Of a DNA stretch of 64,000 nt, positions 8,359 through 16,794 are shown one piece after another; position 1 is the first letter of the stretch; each line of letters opens with the position of its first letter. The DNA lies in NCBI RefSeq assembly GCF_014191425.1, contig NZ_JACHWP010000003.1, forward strand, positions 123,374 through 187,373. Reading direction: 5' to 3'. The notes under the pieces were generated by a model, which had not been told where the DNA came from, did not search any database, and worked only from the letters and a program-made list of their open reading frames with translations. The DNA is from Helcobacillus massiliensis (lineage in GTDB: Bacteria > Actinomycetota > Actinomycetes > Actinomycetales > Dermabacteraceae). Made by a program: the position numbers and the translations under genes.

Positions 8359-9627
8359 ATGTCTGCTCGGTCTCGCCTCATCGTCCTGCTCGGTCCCGCG
8401 TTCGTCGCCGCTGTCGCCTACGTGGACCCCGGCAACGTCGCCGCCAACCTCACCGCCGGCGCCGACTACGGCTACGGCCTGCTGTGGGTGCTGGTGCTCG
8501 CCAACCTCATGGCGGTGCTCGTCCAGTACCTCTCCGCAAAGGTCGGGATCACCTCCGGCCGTTCCCTGCCGCAGCTGGTGGGGGAGCGCCTCGGCCGGCG
8601 CAGCCGCCTCACGTACTGGGCGCAGGCGGAACTCGTCGCCGCCGCCACCGACCTCGCCGAAGTGGTGGGCGGTGCCATCGCGCTGCACATCCTCTTCGAC
8701 CTGCCCCTGCTCGTCGGCGGGGTCATCACCGCGGTGGTCTCCCTCGGCATCCTCGCCCTCCAGACCCGCCACCGCTCCCGTACCTTCGAGATCGTCATCC
8801 TCGGACTGCTGCTCATCATCACCGGCGGGTTCCTCGCCGGGCTCGTCATCGCCCCGGTCAGCGCCACCGGCATCGCCGGCGGCCTGGTGCCTCGGTTTGC
8901 CGACACGAACGCGGTGCTGATCGCCGCCAGCATGCTCGGCGCCACCGTGATGCCGCACGTCATCTACCTGCACTCCAGCCTGGGGCGGGATCACGCCGAG
9001 CGCACCGGCGCCACCCGAACCAGCGCCGCCCGCACCGGCACCGGCCGCTCCGGCGCCACTACCCGGGCCCGCCTGCTGCACGCCACCCGCATCGACGTGG
9101 TCCTCTCCCTCCTCCTCGCCGGCTCGGTCAACATCGGCATGCTCGTGCTCGCCGCCGCGGCCCTCCCAGGGGCCGACGGGACCGACACGATCGACGGCGC
9201 CCACGCGCAGATCGCCGCTCAGGTCGGCCCCGTCGTCGGGGGACTGTTCGCGGTGGGTCTGCTCGCCTCCGCCCTCGCCTCCACAAGCGTGGGAGCGTTC
9301 GCGGGGTCGGAGATCATGGCGGGCCTGCTGCACCGTCGGATCCCCCTGCTGGCCCGCCGCGCCGTCACCGTCCTGCCGGCCCTCCTCATCCTCGCGATCG
9401 GCGCCGACCCCACAGAAGCGCTCGTCCTCAGCCAGGTGGTGCTGAGCCTCGGCATCCCGTTCGCGCTCGTGCCCCTGGTGCGGTTCGCCTCCGACCGCAC
9501 CCTCATGGCCGAGCACCCCACGTCCCGCTGGGTCATCGTCGCCGCGTGGACGACGGCCGTCGCGATCATCGCACTCAACCTCCTGCTGGTCGCACTATGG
9601 TGGGGACCGTGGACATCGACGATCTGA
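8359..9627 (+). CDS. mntH: Nramp-family divalent metal (Mn2+) transporter
   Basis: Proton-coupled importer of Mn2+ (and Fe2+) in the cytoplasmic membrane. At 422 residues with about 11 hydrophobic helices it matches the bacterial MntH size. The helix-1 metal-site motif VDPGN and the helix-6 segment MPHVIYLHSSL are present. The loop after helix 6 is unusually rich in Arg/Thr/Ala (near residues 214-238). No Shine-Dalgarno is present; the ATG follows a promoter-operator at short distance, indicating a leaderless transcript. It overlaps mntR at its 3' end, forming a metal-responsive pair. Confidence 0.95.
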   Translation: MSARSRLIVLLGPAFVAAVAYVDPGNVAANLTAGADYGYGLLWVLVLANLMAVLVQYLSAKVGITSGRSLPQLVGERLGRRSRLTYWAQAELVAAATDLAEVVGGAIALHILFDLPLLVGGVITAVVSLGILALQTRHRSRTFEIVILGLLLIITGGFLAGLVIAPVSATGIAGGLVPRFADTNAVLIAASMLGATVMPHVIYLHSSLGRDHAERTGATRTSAARTGTGRSGATTRARLLHATRIDVVLSLLLAGSVNIGMLVLAAAALPGADGTDTIDGAHAQIAAQVGPVVGGLFAVGLLASALASTSVGAFAGSEIMAGLLHRRIPLLARRAVTVLPALLILAIGADPTEALVLSQVVLSLGIPFALVPLVRFASDRTLMAEHPTSRWVIVAAWTTAVAIIALNLLLVALWWGPWTSTI

Positions 9628-10256
9628 CCCCGGTGGCTCAGGACTATGTGAAGGCGATCTGGGCCGCGGCCGAATGGGACTCCCAGCCCCCGTCGGCCGC
9701 CCAGCTCGCCGAACGGTTCGGCACCTCCCGCGCCGCCGTCACCGACACGGTCCGCCGCCTCACCGCGCAGGGCCTGCTGACGCACGAGCCGTACCGGCCG
9801 GCTGAGCTCACCGACCTTGGCCGGCGCCTCGCCCTGCAGATGGTGCGCCGCCACCGCCTCATCGAGACGTACCTCGTGGAGGCCGTGGGGTATGCGTGGG
9901 ACGAGGTGCATGATGAGGCCGAACGGCTGGAGCACGCGGTCAGCGACCTGTTCCTGGACCGCATCGACCGCCTGCTCGAGCATCCGCAGCAGGACCCGCA
10001 TGGGGATCCGATCCCGTCGGCCGACGGCGTCCTGCCGCCGCTGAGCTCCTCCCGGCCCGCCGCGCTCGCGGACGCGGAGACGGGGTCCTCGGTGACGGTG
10101 GTGCGGGTGTCCGACGCGGACCCTGCCGTCCTCGGCCGGGCGCGTGAGCACGGCCTGCTGCCGGGGGCGCGCGTCACTGTGGGTGCGGACGCTCTGGCCG
10201 ATGAGGGCCTCGCCGCCGCCGTCCTCGTGCGGCCGACGGATGCCGCTGCCGACTAG
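9597..10256 (+). CDS. mntR: DtxR/MntR-family metal-dependent transcriptional regulator
   Basis: Represses metal uptake genes when Mn2+ (or Fe2+) is bound. The N-terminal winged helix reads PSAAQLAERFGTSRAAVTDTVRRL, cut here into PSAAQLAERFGT and SRAAVTDTVRRL. A dimerisation/metal-binding domain follows (RRHRLIETYLVEAVGY, EVHDEAERLEHAVSD), then a C-terminal SH3-like FeoA domain. The 219-residue length fits DtxR/IdeR/MntR proteins. The ATG at 9597 lacks a clear ribosome site. A GTG at 9609, preceded by GGTGGGG, is an alternative start four codons later. It overlaps mntH and probably autoregulates through the 8337-8356 operator. Confidence 0.88.
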   Translation: MVGTVDIDDLTPVAQDYVKAIWAAAEWDSQPPSAAQLAERFGTSRAAVTDTVRRLTAQGLLTHEPYRPAELTDLGRRLALQMVRRHRLIETYLVEAVGYAWDEVHDEAERLEHAVSDLFLDRIDRLLEHPQQDPHGDPIPSADGVLPPLSSSRPAALADAETGSSVTVVRVSDADPAVLGRAREHGLLPGARVTVGADALADEGLAAAVLVRPTDAAAD

Positions 10257-10276
10257 CCGATCCGTCGTCCCCGCGG

Positions 10277-10504
10277 TCAGACGTCCCGGGTCCAGAGGAA
10301 CAGGCCGGCGCCGAAGAAGATCGCCGTCACCACGGTGGAGACGATGACCGGGGCGGACGCCAGGGCGCTCCCGGTGAAGATGAAGAAGATGCCGACCAGA
10401 CCGGCGATCGCCGCGATGACGATGAGTGCGAACGCGATCTGGAGGCGCCGCTCCCCAGCGGGGTCGGCGCGCAGATCATTGCGGCTCTGCGGTGCGCGGT
10501 TCAC
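10277..10504 (-). CDS. small two-helix membrane protein
   Basis: 75-residue protein starting at a GTG whose bases overlap the TGA of the preceding DUF2516 gene (GTGA), indicating translational coupling. A charged N-terminus of about 20 residues is followed by two hydrophobic helices joined by a short loop and ending LFLWTRDV. Longer upstream starts exist in frame but would run into the preceding gene. Function unknown. Confidence 0.6.
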   Translation of the reverse strand: MNRAPQSRNDLRADPAGERRLQIAFALIVIAAIAGLVGIFFIFTGSALASAPVIVSTVVTAIFFGAGLFLWTRDV

Positions 10505-10794
10505 CGGCCGGTCACCCGCTTCAGGTTCGGCAGCATGTCCGCGAGGAACACGCCGGCCACGCACACCGCCGCCATGGACAGCAGGAAGAGCCGGCCGCCG
10601 GACAGGAAGCTGAGCACGCCGACGGCGAGCGCGCCTCCAGTCAGCGCCACCCAGAAGCCCTTCGGGCGCCGGAAGGTCGCGTTGTAGGCGTCATTGCTGA
10701 AGCGGACTGCGTTGATGAACGCCCACACCTCCACACCGAGGGTGAGGATGAGCAGGACGAACTGGATCCACGAAGCAATGACGAAGGCGAACAC
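10501..10794 (-). CDS. DUF2516-family membrane protein
   Basis: 97-residue membrane protein with three hydrophobic segments. The charged loop RRPKGFWVAL and the end PNLKRV are typical of the actinobacterial DUF2516 family, of unknown function. It starts at GTG 10794, 6 nt after a TAGGAT -10 box that uses the TAG stop of the preceding gene. It is the fifth gene of the minus-strand run that begins at 13831. Confidence 0.75.
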   Translation of the reverse strand: MFAFVIASWIQFVLLILTLGVEVWAFINAVRFSNDAYNATFRRPKGFWVALTGGALAVGVLSFLSGGRLFLLSMAAVCVAGVFLADMLPNLKRVTGR

Positions 10795-10800
10795 GCAGCC

Positions 10801-10806
10801 ATCCTA
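10801..10806 (-). promoter_or_regulatory. leaderless -10 box (TAGGAT) for DUF2516 gene, overlapping upstream stop codon
   Basis: On the minus strand TAGGAT is followed by GGCTGC and the GTG start at 10794. The TAG (10804-10806) is simultaneously the stop codon of the FUSC-family gene. Confidence 0.55.
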
Positions 10807-12087
10807 TGTCAGACGCCGCGGGTGATTGCGGTCCGGGTCGGTACGGTCGGTGATGAGCAGCTCCAGCGCCTCGGTCGTGGCCGGCGGCTCCACGGCCTGC
10901 AGCTCCATCGTGAGGGGGCGCGGCCCGATCGCGTTGCCGTCGGACGCGACGATCAGCGACGGCAGGAACCTGCGCGCCTCCGCCGCCTCCAGGCCCGTCG
11001 CCTCCAGCAGGTCGATCGCGAGCGACCGCAGCTGGATAACGAGGGTGATGCCCTGGAAGTGAGCGGCACGGCCCAGCGGATCCTCGCCGCGAGGACGCAG
11101 CAGGTCCTCCGGCGTGAGGTACGCGGTGAACTCCTTGAGCTTGCGGCGCGCCTCGGTGAACTCCGCGTCCTCACCCACCGAGAGGCGGATCGCCTGCACA
11201 GCGTCCACGCCTGCCACATAGGCAGCGGCGAGGGTGGGGAATTCGCGCCCGGGCGAGGCCGACATGAACTCGACCTGGCGGCGCGCGATCACTCGGACGT
11301 TGCGCATGGCGCGGTCGGAGCCCACCAGCAGATGATGCACCTTCTGAACATGCCGGGCGTGCCGGTGCGCGGTGGGGGAGTAGGTGGTGATCTCCTCCGC
11401 CGCATCATTGGCGAGCTGCCAGGCGTCCGTGTGGCGCTGGGAGCTGCGGCGCAGACTCCGCAGCGCGGCCCGCGCCACGTCCTGTGTGCCGGTGCGGGCA
11501 CTGAGCGCGAGGGAGTTGAGGGCATCCTCCAGCTCGAGGAAGAAGCTGTTCGCGGCGCGGGACTGGGCGCGGCGCGGATCCCCGGTGAACAGGAACGACG
11601 CGATCGCGCCGAGGATGATCCCGGTGAGGGCGTCGACGATGCGACTGGTCGGCTCCATCACCGGCGTCACCGGCATCACCATCACCAGCAGGGACTGGAT
11701 GCCCGCCTGGATGGAGAACACGATGCCGTCGTTGAGGAACCGGGAGATCGTGACCGCCACCGTGATCGTCACGAAGATCTGCCATACGCCGGAGCCGATC
11801 GTGAGCCGGGCGGTCTCCCCGAGCAGCACGCCGAGCAGAACCCCGAAGGAGAACCCCAGCACCTTGTTCACCTTCGTCTCCAGGGTGAATCCGATGATGA
11901 TGAAGGCGGTGATGGACGCGAAGAAAGGGTACTGGTGGCCCCACAGGGTCAGGCAGATCAGGTACGCGACCGCGGCGGTGCCCGCCGCGAGGAGGATCTG
12001 GGGCAGGCTCAGCTTCACGCGTGTGAAGCCGCCCCCGGCCCAGCCGCCGACGGCCATGCGCACACGGTCCGAGACCGGCGGAGCCAC
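10804..12087 (-). CDS. FUSC/aromatic-acid-exporter-like membrane protein
   Basis: 427 residues: about six hydrophobic helices in the first 180 residues (including the FFASITAFIIIGFTLETKV segment), then a long charged, helical cytoplasmic region of about 240 residues. This layout matches FUSC/ArAE-type proteins, some of which export aromatic acids, but the substrate here is unknown. It starts with GTG one base after the ygfZ stop and is probably translationally coupled to it. Confidence 0.72.
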   Translation of the reverse strand: MAPPVSDRVRMAVGGWAGGGFTRVKLSLPQILLAAGTAAVAYLICLTLWGHQYPFFASITAFIIIGFTLETKVNKVLGFSFGVLLGVLLGETARLTIGSGVWQIFVTITVAVTISRFLNDGIVFSIQAGIQSLLVMVMPVTPVMEPTSRIVDALTGIILGAIASFLFTGDPRRAQSRAANSFFLELEDALNSLALSARTGTQDVARAALRSLRRSSQRHTDAWQLANDAAEEITTYSPTAHRHARHVQKVHHLLVGSDRAMRNVRVIARRQVEFMSASPGREFPTLAAAYVAGVDAVQAIRLSVGEDAEFTEARRKLKEFTAYLTPEDLLRPRGEDPLGRAAHFQGITLVIQLRSLAIDLLEATGLEAAEARRFLPSLIVASDGNAIGPRPLTMELQAVEPPATTEALELLITDRTDPDRNHPRRLT

Positions 12088-12088
12088 G

Positions 12089-13183
12089 TCAGCGCCTCGT
12101 CAGGCTGGACGTCGTCGGCCGGGCGGCATGCTCGCGTTCGCGCACGATCGGCTCCTGAGCGGCGTCGACCGCGACTTCGTCCTCACCCACCGTGAACTGC
12201 ACGGTCAGCGGCTGGTCGAGGGGGACGGCGCGGCGCACCAGGGCGAGGCCGACGGGCCCCGCATCGGCGTGGACCACCGATGTCGTCACGGTGCCGACGC
12301 TCTTCTTCCCGAACTTCACCTCGGCGCCCACCGGCACGAGCAGGTCCTGGGAGCCGTCGAAGTGCAGCAGGACGAGCCGGCGCGGCGGCTGCCCAAGGTT
12401 CAGCACCTTCGCGACCGTCTCCTGGCCCCGGTAGCAGCCCTTCGCGGTGTGCACGGCGGTGCGCAGCAGGTCCAGTTCGTGAGGGATGGAGCGGTCGTCG
12501 ACGTCGCGGGCGAAACGGGGCCGGTGGTTGAGCACGCGGATCGCTTCAGCGGCGGCCAGCCCGGCCATCTGCTCGGCCTTCAGGCGGCCCTCCGCCACGG
12601 CGGTCCGCAGCGCGGACTCCTCGAACAGGCCGATGAACCACGGCTCCACCAGATCCGGGCCGGTGCTGTAGGCGACACCCCCGGGCGCCACCTCAGGCCA
12701 TGACTCCTCGAACTCGGCGACGGGCTCGGCGCCGTCGATGAACCCGCGCAGGGAGCACGTGGCGCCGAGGGCGCGCAGATCGTCGCGGTCGGTGAGCTCG
12801 ATCCGGTTCGCGAACGTCATCAGCTCCAGGTAGCCGCGCAGGCCTGCCCGAGCTCCGGTATCCAGGATCATGAGCACGGAATCAGGGGTGCCGATGACCT
12901 GCGCCCAGTGCTCCACGCGGCCCTGCGGGGACAGCACCGTCAGTTCGGCGCTGTCACCGTCGGCGAGGGCCGAGAGGTCCTGCGAGGTGATGGTGGTCAG
13001 CCAGGTGAGGCGGTCCGGACCGGAGACTTCGATGATCTCCAGGTGCGGCAGGTCCACCACGGCGCGGCCGTCCTCGAGGCGGCGCTGCTCGCGCAGCAGT
13101 TCGCCGTAGTGCCAGGCGGCAGCGGCGTCGGGCCCGTCGCCGGGAACGGCGCCCCGGGTGATGAGGGTGTTCAGCGCGCTCAT
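12089..13183 (-). CDS. ygfZ: YgfZ/GcvT-domain folate-binding protein
   Basis: 364-residue tetrahydrofolate-binding protein related to GcvT. YgfZ supports maintenance of some iron-sulphur enzymes. The signature KGCYRGQETVAKV is present, as are the GcvT-like IEVSGPDRLTWLTTITSQDL region and the C-terminal barrel. The start at ATG 13183 is chosen because it overlaps the stop of the nitrobindin gene (ATGA); longer in-frame starts would lie inside that gene. It sits between nitrobindin and a FUSC membrane protein. Confidence 0.9.
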   Translation of the reverse strand: MSALNTLITRGAVPGDGPDAAAAWHYGELLREQRRLEDGRAVVDLPHLEIIEVSGPDRLTWLTTITSQDLSALADGDSAELTVLSPQGRVEHWAQVIGTPDSVLMILDTGARAGLRGYLELMTFANRIELTDRDDLRALGATCSLRGFIDGAEPVAEFEESWPEVAPGGVAYSTGPDLVEPWFIGLFEESALRTAVAEGRLKAEQMAGLAAAEAIRVLNHRPRFARDVDDRSIPHELDLLRTAVHTAKGCYRGQETVAKVLNLGQPPRRLVLLHFDGSQDLLVPVGAEVKFGKKSVGTVTTSVVHADAGPVGLALVRRAVPLDQPLTVQFTVGEDEVAVDAAQEPIVREREHAARPTTSSLTRR

Positions 13184-13722
13184 GAGCGATCCAGCTCCAC
13201 CGACAGGGTGGGGGACAGGTTCGTGGGGGAGTCCCCAGCTTCCTGCAGCCACATGATGCGGGGGCCGATCATGCCGAACATGCGGATGAAGAAGCGCCCG
13301 TCGGCCTGCGCTCCCACATGGAGGCGCGGTCCGCGGACCTCACCGTTCCAGGTCTCTCCGCCGTCCACGGTGAAGCGGACACCGTGGGAGAGGTAGGACT
13401 CGGGGGAGCCGGCGGGGGCGGCAGCGGCGGCCTCTTCGTTCTGGCCGGGCAGCAGACCGGTGGTGGTCCAGGTGCCGCGCTCCTTCATGAGGAGTTCGCG
13501 TTCGGGGCCGTCGTCGTCGGTGCGCAGCAGCCAGGTCTGCATCGTCCAGGTGAGCTCGAGGGTGCCGCTGTGGGACACGGTGACGCGCTGTTCGATGCGG
13601 CGGCCGTGCTCTTCGCCGTCGTCACCGGTGAGCTGAGCGGCGCCGGTGCCGCTCCATTCACCGACGAGCCACGCGAGGGGGCGGATGTCGGGGTGGAGGG
13701 TGTCGTCGAGCGGGATCGCCAT
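13180..13722 (-). CDS. nitrobindin-like heme-binding beta-barrel protein (FABP/DUF1794)
   Basis: 180-residue beta-barrel protein with the family motif GEWSGTG near the N-terminus (residues 21-27). C-terminal strands include LHVGAQADGRFFIRMFGMIG. Bacterial nitrobindins bind heme and may handle nitric oxide or peroxynitrite. A low-complexity Ala/Glu insertion lies around residues 96-105. The gene begins 1 nt after the stop of the 35-residue membrane protein and overlaps ygfZ by 4 nt. Confidence 0.78.
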   Translation of the reverse strand: MAIPLDDTLHPDIRPLAWLVGEWSGTGAAQLTGDDGEEHGRRIEQRVTVSHSGTLELTWTMQTWLLRTDDDGPERELLMKERGTWTTTGLLPGQNEEAAAAAPAGSPESYLSHGVRFTVDGGETWNGEVRGPRLHVGAQADGRFFIRMFGMIGPRIMWLQEAGDSPTNLSPTLSVELDRS

Positions 13723-13723
13723 A

Positions 13724-13831
13724 TCAGCCGCGGTTGAACAGGCGGGAGACCACGACGTACGCGAAGCCGGCTGTGCCCACGCCCACCAGGCCGGAGAGGA
13801 TGAGGAAGATGACAGACAGTGCTTGTTCCAT
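13724..13831 (-). CDS. 35-residue single-pass membrane protein (short gene)
   Basis: The frame reads MEQALSVIFLILSGLVGV, then a Gly/Ala/Val-rich helix and a basic end (SRLFNRG). The next gene starts 1 nt after its stop. A TAGGAT -10 box (13839-13844) lies 7 nt before the ATG, so it would be the first, leaderless gene of the minus-strand operon. An alternative in-frame ATG at 13840 adds three residues but overlaps the -10 box. Function unknown; it may anchor or regulate a partner. Confidence 0.6.
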   Translation of the reverse strand: MEQALSVIFLILSGLVGVGTAGFAYVVVSRLFNRG

Positions 13832-13838
13832 GCCCGCC

Positions 13839-13844
13839 ATCCTA
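13839..13844 (-). promoter_or_regulatory. leaderless -10 box (TAGGAT) for the minus-strand operon
   Basis: On the minus strand TAGGAT is followed by 7 nt and ATG 13831. The gap 13845-13939 up to the next gene's stop shows no other gene. Confidence 0.5.
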
Positions 13845-13939
13845 CGTCGTTGCTGCGCGCACCGCGATCAGCGCCGTCACCGCAGCGGACGCGTCGGACA
13901 CGGCGATGGGAGCATCGGCTGGGCAGGTGGGGAGGGCGC

Positions 13940-14719
13940 TCAGCCGAGGCCGAGCCACTGGATGCCGGCGCGCATGAACAGCAGCACCGCCACCCCGGCC
14001 ACCGCCACGGGGGCGGCGCCGACGGCTGCGTACCCGGCGTTGTCGTACGCGGCGATGACGCGCACCATCAGATAGTGGGTGGACACGGCAACGCCCGCCA
14101 CCACGGCCCCCATCGCCCCGCACAGCAGGATCGTGAGGATCGGAGAGGTGAACACGGTCGCCATCAGGGAGCACATCACGGCACCGGCGATGATTGAGCC
14201 CGGCACCCGCGCCTTCCCGCTGCCCGGCAGCGCCAGCACGGCGAGGCTGGCGCACAGCCCCAGGGTGAGGGAGGCGAACAGGGCGTCGGCGCGCCACGGC
14301 GACGCCTGCGCCAGGGAGAACGCCTGCAGCCAGGTCACGCACAGCAGGCTGAACAGGCAGCCCACCACCGTGCCGGACAGCGACAGGGTGAGGCGGTGAC
14401 GGGAGGGCCGCAGCATTTCCCGCATGATGCACAGGAAGAACACGATCGCCATCACCACGGAGATCGGCACTTCGAGGCTCAGCTCCGTGTTCAGCAGCCA
14501 GCCCACCCCGAGGGCGGACAGGCCGGACGCTGCGATCAGAAAGGTCGCCGAACGGGGCGCCGGCAGCTCCAGCAGGCGCGGCCACCCCCAGGCGAGCAGG
14601 CCGATCGTCACGACGATCCCCGCGATCAGCAGTTCGCGTGCGAACAGCGTGGACAGCGTGGACAGGGAGAGGAGCAGCGTCAGGGCGCTCCCGAGGGGAG
14701 CCCGCACCTGCTGGACCAT
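13940..14719 (-). CDS. multi-pass membrane protein
   Basis: 259 residues with about eight hydrophobic helices and few charged residues outside short loops, such as MREMLRPSRHRLTL in the middle. I recognise no transporter or enzyme signature; actinobacterial permease-like proteins of unknown role look similar. It is divergent from mshD, with an A/T-rich intergenic stretch (14735-14770) that must hold both promoters. Confidence 0.7.
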   Translation of the reverse strand: MVQQVRAPLGSALTLLLSLSTLSTLFARELLIAGIVVTIGLLAWGWPRLLELPAPRSATFLIAASGLSALGVGWLLNTELSLEVPISVVMAIVFFLCIMREMLRPSRHRLTLSLSGTVVGCLFSLLCVTWLQAFSLAQASPWRADALFASLTLGLCASLAVLALPGSGKARVPGSIIAGAVMCSLMATVFTSPILTILLCGAMGAVVAGVAVSTHYLMVRVIAAYDNAGYAAVGAAPVAVAGVAVLLFMRAGIQWLGLG

Positions 14720-14783
14720 CGACGACCGCCGTTCTGCTCAGACAACTCGTTACAGTTGAGTGTAGTTCCGATGAGGAGGACCG

Positions 14784-15662
14784 ATGACATCCGACGCCCT
14801 GGTCACCGAACTCGCGCCCGCCGAGGTGGACGCTGTGCGGGACCTTCTGCGGACAGCCGAGCAGGCCGACGGGGACGCCGCCCTCGACGAAGCGGCCCAC
14901 CTCGCCCTCACTCGTCCTGGCGCCGCCCGCCACGGCCTCATCACCGGGGACGGCGGTGCTGCGCTCGGGTACGTCAGCCTGCTGGCCGACGGAACCGTGC
15001 AGGGCATGGTCCACCCCGATCACCGCCGGACGGGCCTCGGCTCCCGACTGCTCACCGCCGCCACCGCCCAGGCCGCGGCCGACGGCACCACCCCCGCCGT
15101 CTGGGTGCACGGCGGATCCGGCGATTCCCTCACCTTCCTGCGCAGCCGCGGATTCACCGCGGTGCGTGAGCTGCTGCAGATGCGCCGCGAGGCCGCACCG
15201 ATCGAAGTCGTGGACCCGTCGGCCGCGGACATCGCCTTCGCCCCCTACGCCGGTGAGTGCGACCTCGACGATCTCGTCGCCGTCAACGCCCGCGCCTTCG
15301 CCGACCACCCCGAACAGGGGCGGCTCACCCGTGAGGACCTGCAGGCGCGCATGGCCGAGCCGTGGTTCAGAGCGGAGGACCTGCTGCTGGCCCGCAGCGC
15401 GAACGGCGACCTGCTCGGCTTCTCCTGGCTGAAGCGGGAGGACGGCGGGGTCGAGGTGTACGTGGTGGGTGTGGACCCGTCGGCCCAGGGGCAGAAGCTC
15501 GGCGCCGCCCTCACCACCCGCGGCATCGCCGCAGCCGACGGCGCCGCGGTGGACCTCTTCGCCGACGGCGACAACGCGCCTGCGGTGACCATGTATGAGA
15601 AGCTCGGCTTCGCCGTGACGGGCCGGCACCTCCAGCTGATCCCTCACAGCAGCCGTTCCTGA
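14784..15662 (+). CDS. mshD: mycothiol synthase (acetyl-CoA:Cys-GlcN-Ins acetyltransferase)
   Basis: Last step of mycothiol synthesis: N-acetylation of the cysteine of Cys-GlcN-Ins using acetyl-CoA. The 292 residues contain two tandem GNAT domains. The N-terminal one has the acetyl-CoA loop VHPDHRRTGLGSRLL. The C-terminal one has VNARAFADHPEQGRLT, the VGVDPSAQGQKLGAAL loop and the terminal MYEKLGF. A strong GAGGAGG Shine-Dalgarno at 14772-14778 fixes the start. The other mycothiol genes in this window, mshB and mshA, are about 46 kb away. Confidence 0.93.
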   Translation: MTSDALVTELAPAEVDAVRDLLRTAEQADGDAALDEAAHLALTRPGAARHGLITGDGGAALGYVSLLADGTVQGMVHPDHRRTGLGSRLLTAATAQAAADGTTPAVWVHGGSGDSLTFLRSRGFTAVRELLQMRREAAPIEVVDPSAADIAFAPYAGECDLDDLVAVNARAFADHPEQGRLTREDLQARMAEPWFRAEDLLLARSANGDLLGFSWLKREDGGVEVYVVGVDPSAQGQKLGAALTTRGIAAADGAAVDLFADGDNAPAVTMYEKLGFAVTGRHLQLIPHSSRS

Positions 15663-15728
15663 CAGTCAGATCGGCAGTCCGCAGGGGGAACATGGGCGCC
15701 GACATCACCAGCAAGCGAAAGCGAATCC

Positions 15729-16658
15729 GTGCCCTCCAAGATCGTTCTGGCCGCCGGTGCGCTCGTCTGGCGCGAGCACAACGGGTCCATCGAAGTTCTG
15801 CTCATCCATCGCCCCAGCTACAACGATTGGTCGATCCCCAAGGGCAAGTTGGACAAGCGCGAATCCTTCCCCGCCGCGGCCGTCCGCGAAGTGGAGGAGG
15901 AGACCGGCTATGCGATCCGTCTCCACCGGCCGCTGCCGTCCACCCAGTACAAGGTGGGCCGGAACACGAAGTTCGTCGCCTACTGGGTCGGCACGGTGCG
16001 TGCGCGCCGTCGCCCGGGACCGGTGAACCGCGGTGAAGTGGACCAGGTTCAGTGGATGAGCCTCGACGAAGCGCTCGCCCGCGCCACCGGCGAGCACGAT
16101 CAGGAGCTGATCCGCACGTTCGCGAAGTCCGTCAGGAAGAACCAGCACCGGACGGCCGCGGTCATCGTGCAGCGCCACGCCTCGGCCCTGCCCCGCTCGA
16201 AGTGGCCCAGTGGTGAGGAGGCGAGTCGGCCGCTCACCAAGAAGGGTCGCAAACAGGCGTCCGCGCTGCCGAATCTGATCTCCGCCTTCGACCCCTCCAG
16301 CGTCATCAGCTCCCCGTGGCAGCGCTGTCTGGACACGGTCATCCCGTACGCGGAGAGCGCCGGGCAGGACGTGGTGGTCAAGACCCAGCTCACCGAGGAC
16401 AACCATTCCCGCCGGCCCTCCCAGGTGGCGGCGCTGGTGGCGCGCTCCCTGGAGCAGAGCGAGGCGACCCTCATCTGCACCCACCGCCCCGTGCTGCCGA
16501 CCGTGTTCACCACGCTGCGCAACTGCGCGAAGAAGAAGGTGGCCGCGTCGTTCCCCGACGGGGACCCGTATCTGCTCTCAGGGGAGATGCTGGTTGCTCA
16601 TGTGACCAGTGAGGGCAAGGTCATAGCGACCGAGAAACATATGCCTGACCTGGGCTGA
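15729..16658 (+). CDS. NUDIX hydrolase fused to histidine phosphatase (MutT1-like)
   Basis: Residues 1-135 form a NUDIX domain with PKGKLDKRESFPAAAVREVE followed by EETG, the catalytic Nudix box. Residues 145-309 form a histidine-phosphatase domain beginning VQRHASALPRS, where the RH pair carries the phospho-histidine. Mycobacterial MutT1 has this architecture and hydrolyses 8-oxo-dGTP and diadenosine polyphosphates. The start is a GTG at 15729; no upstream alternative in frame looks better. It is followed by the PHO-box region of pst. Confidence 0.88.
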   Translation: MPSKIVLAAGALVWREHNGSIEVLLIHRPSYNDWSIPKGKLDKRESFPAAAVREVEEETGYAIRLHRPLPSTQYKVGRNTKFVAYWVGTVRARRRPGPVNRGEVDQVQWMSLDEALARATGEHDQELIRTFAKSVRKNQHRTAAVIVQRHASALPRSKWPSGEEASRPLTKKGRKQASALPNLISAFDPSSVISSPWQRCLDTVIPYAESAGQDVVVKTQLTEDNHSRRPSQVAALVARSLEQSEATLICTHRPVLPTVFTTLRNCAKKKVAASFPDGDPYLLSGEMLVAHVTSEGKVIATEKHMPDLG

Positions 16659-16676
16659 TTCCTCCAGGTTCCCTGA

Positions 16677-16698
16677 GTTCACCCAGTGTTCACCAACC
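16677..16698 (+). promoter_or_regulatory. PHO-box-like direct repeat upstream of pstS
   Basis: Two 11-nt direct repeats beginning GTTCACC (16677 and 16688), with a degenerate third GTTCCCTGA at 16668. Actinobacterial PhoP binds direct repeats of this type, GTTCACC units with 11-nt period. They sit about 100 bp before pstS, which suggests induction under phosphate limitation. Confidence 0.68.
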
Positions 16699-16794
16699 GG
16701 AGCGCTGGAGGACACCTCGTCTCCGTACGTTGGGTCCGTCCCATTCGGGACCCCTGACCCCGTGCCGGACACCGCGTCCGGAAAGGAACGAGAA

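Noticed and set aside
10426..12195. 589-residue plus-strand frame over the FUSC gene
   Set aside because: Composition is Arg/Gly/His-rich without domains; the minus strand encodes membrane proteins with ordered starts.
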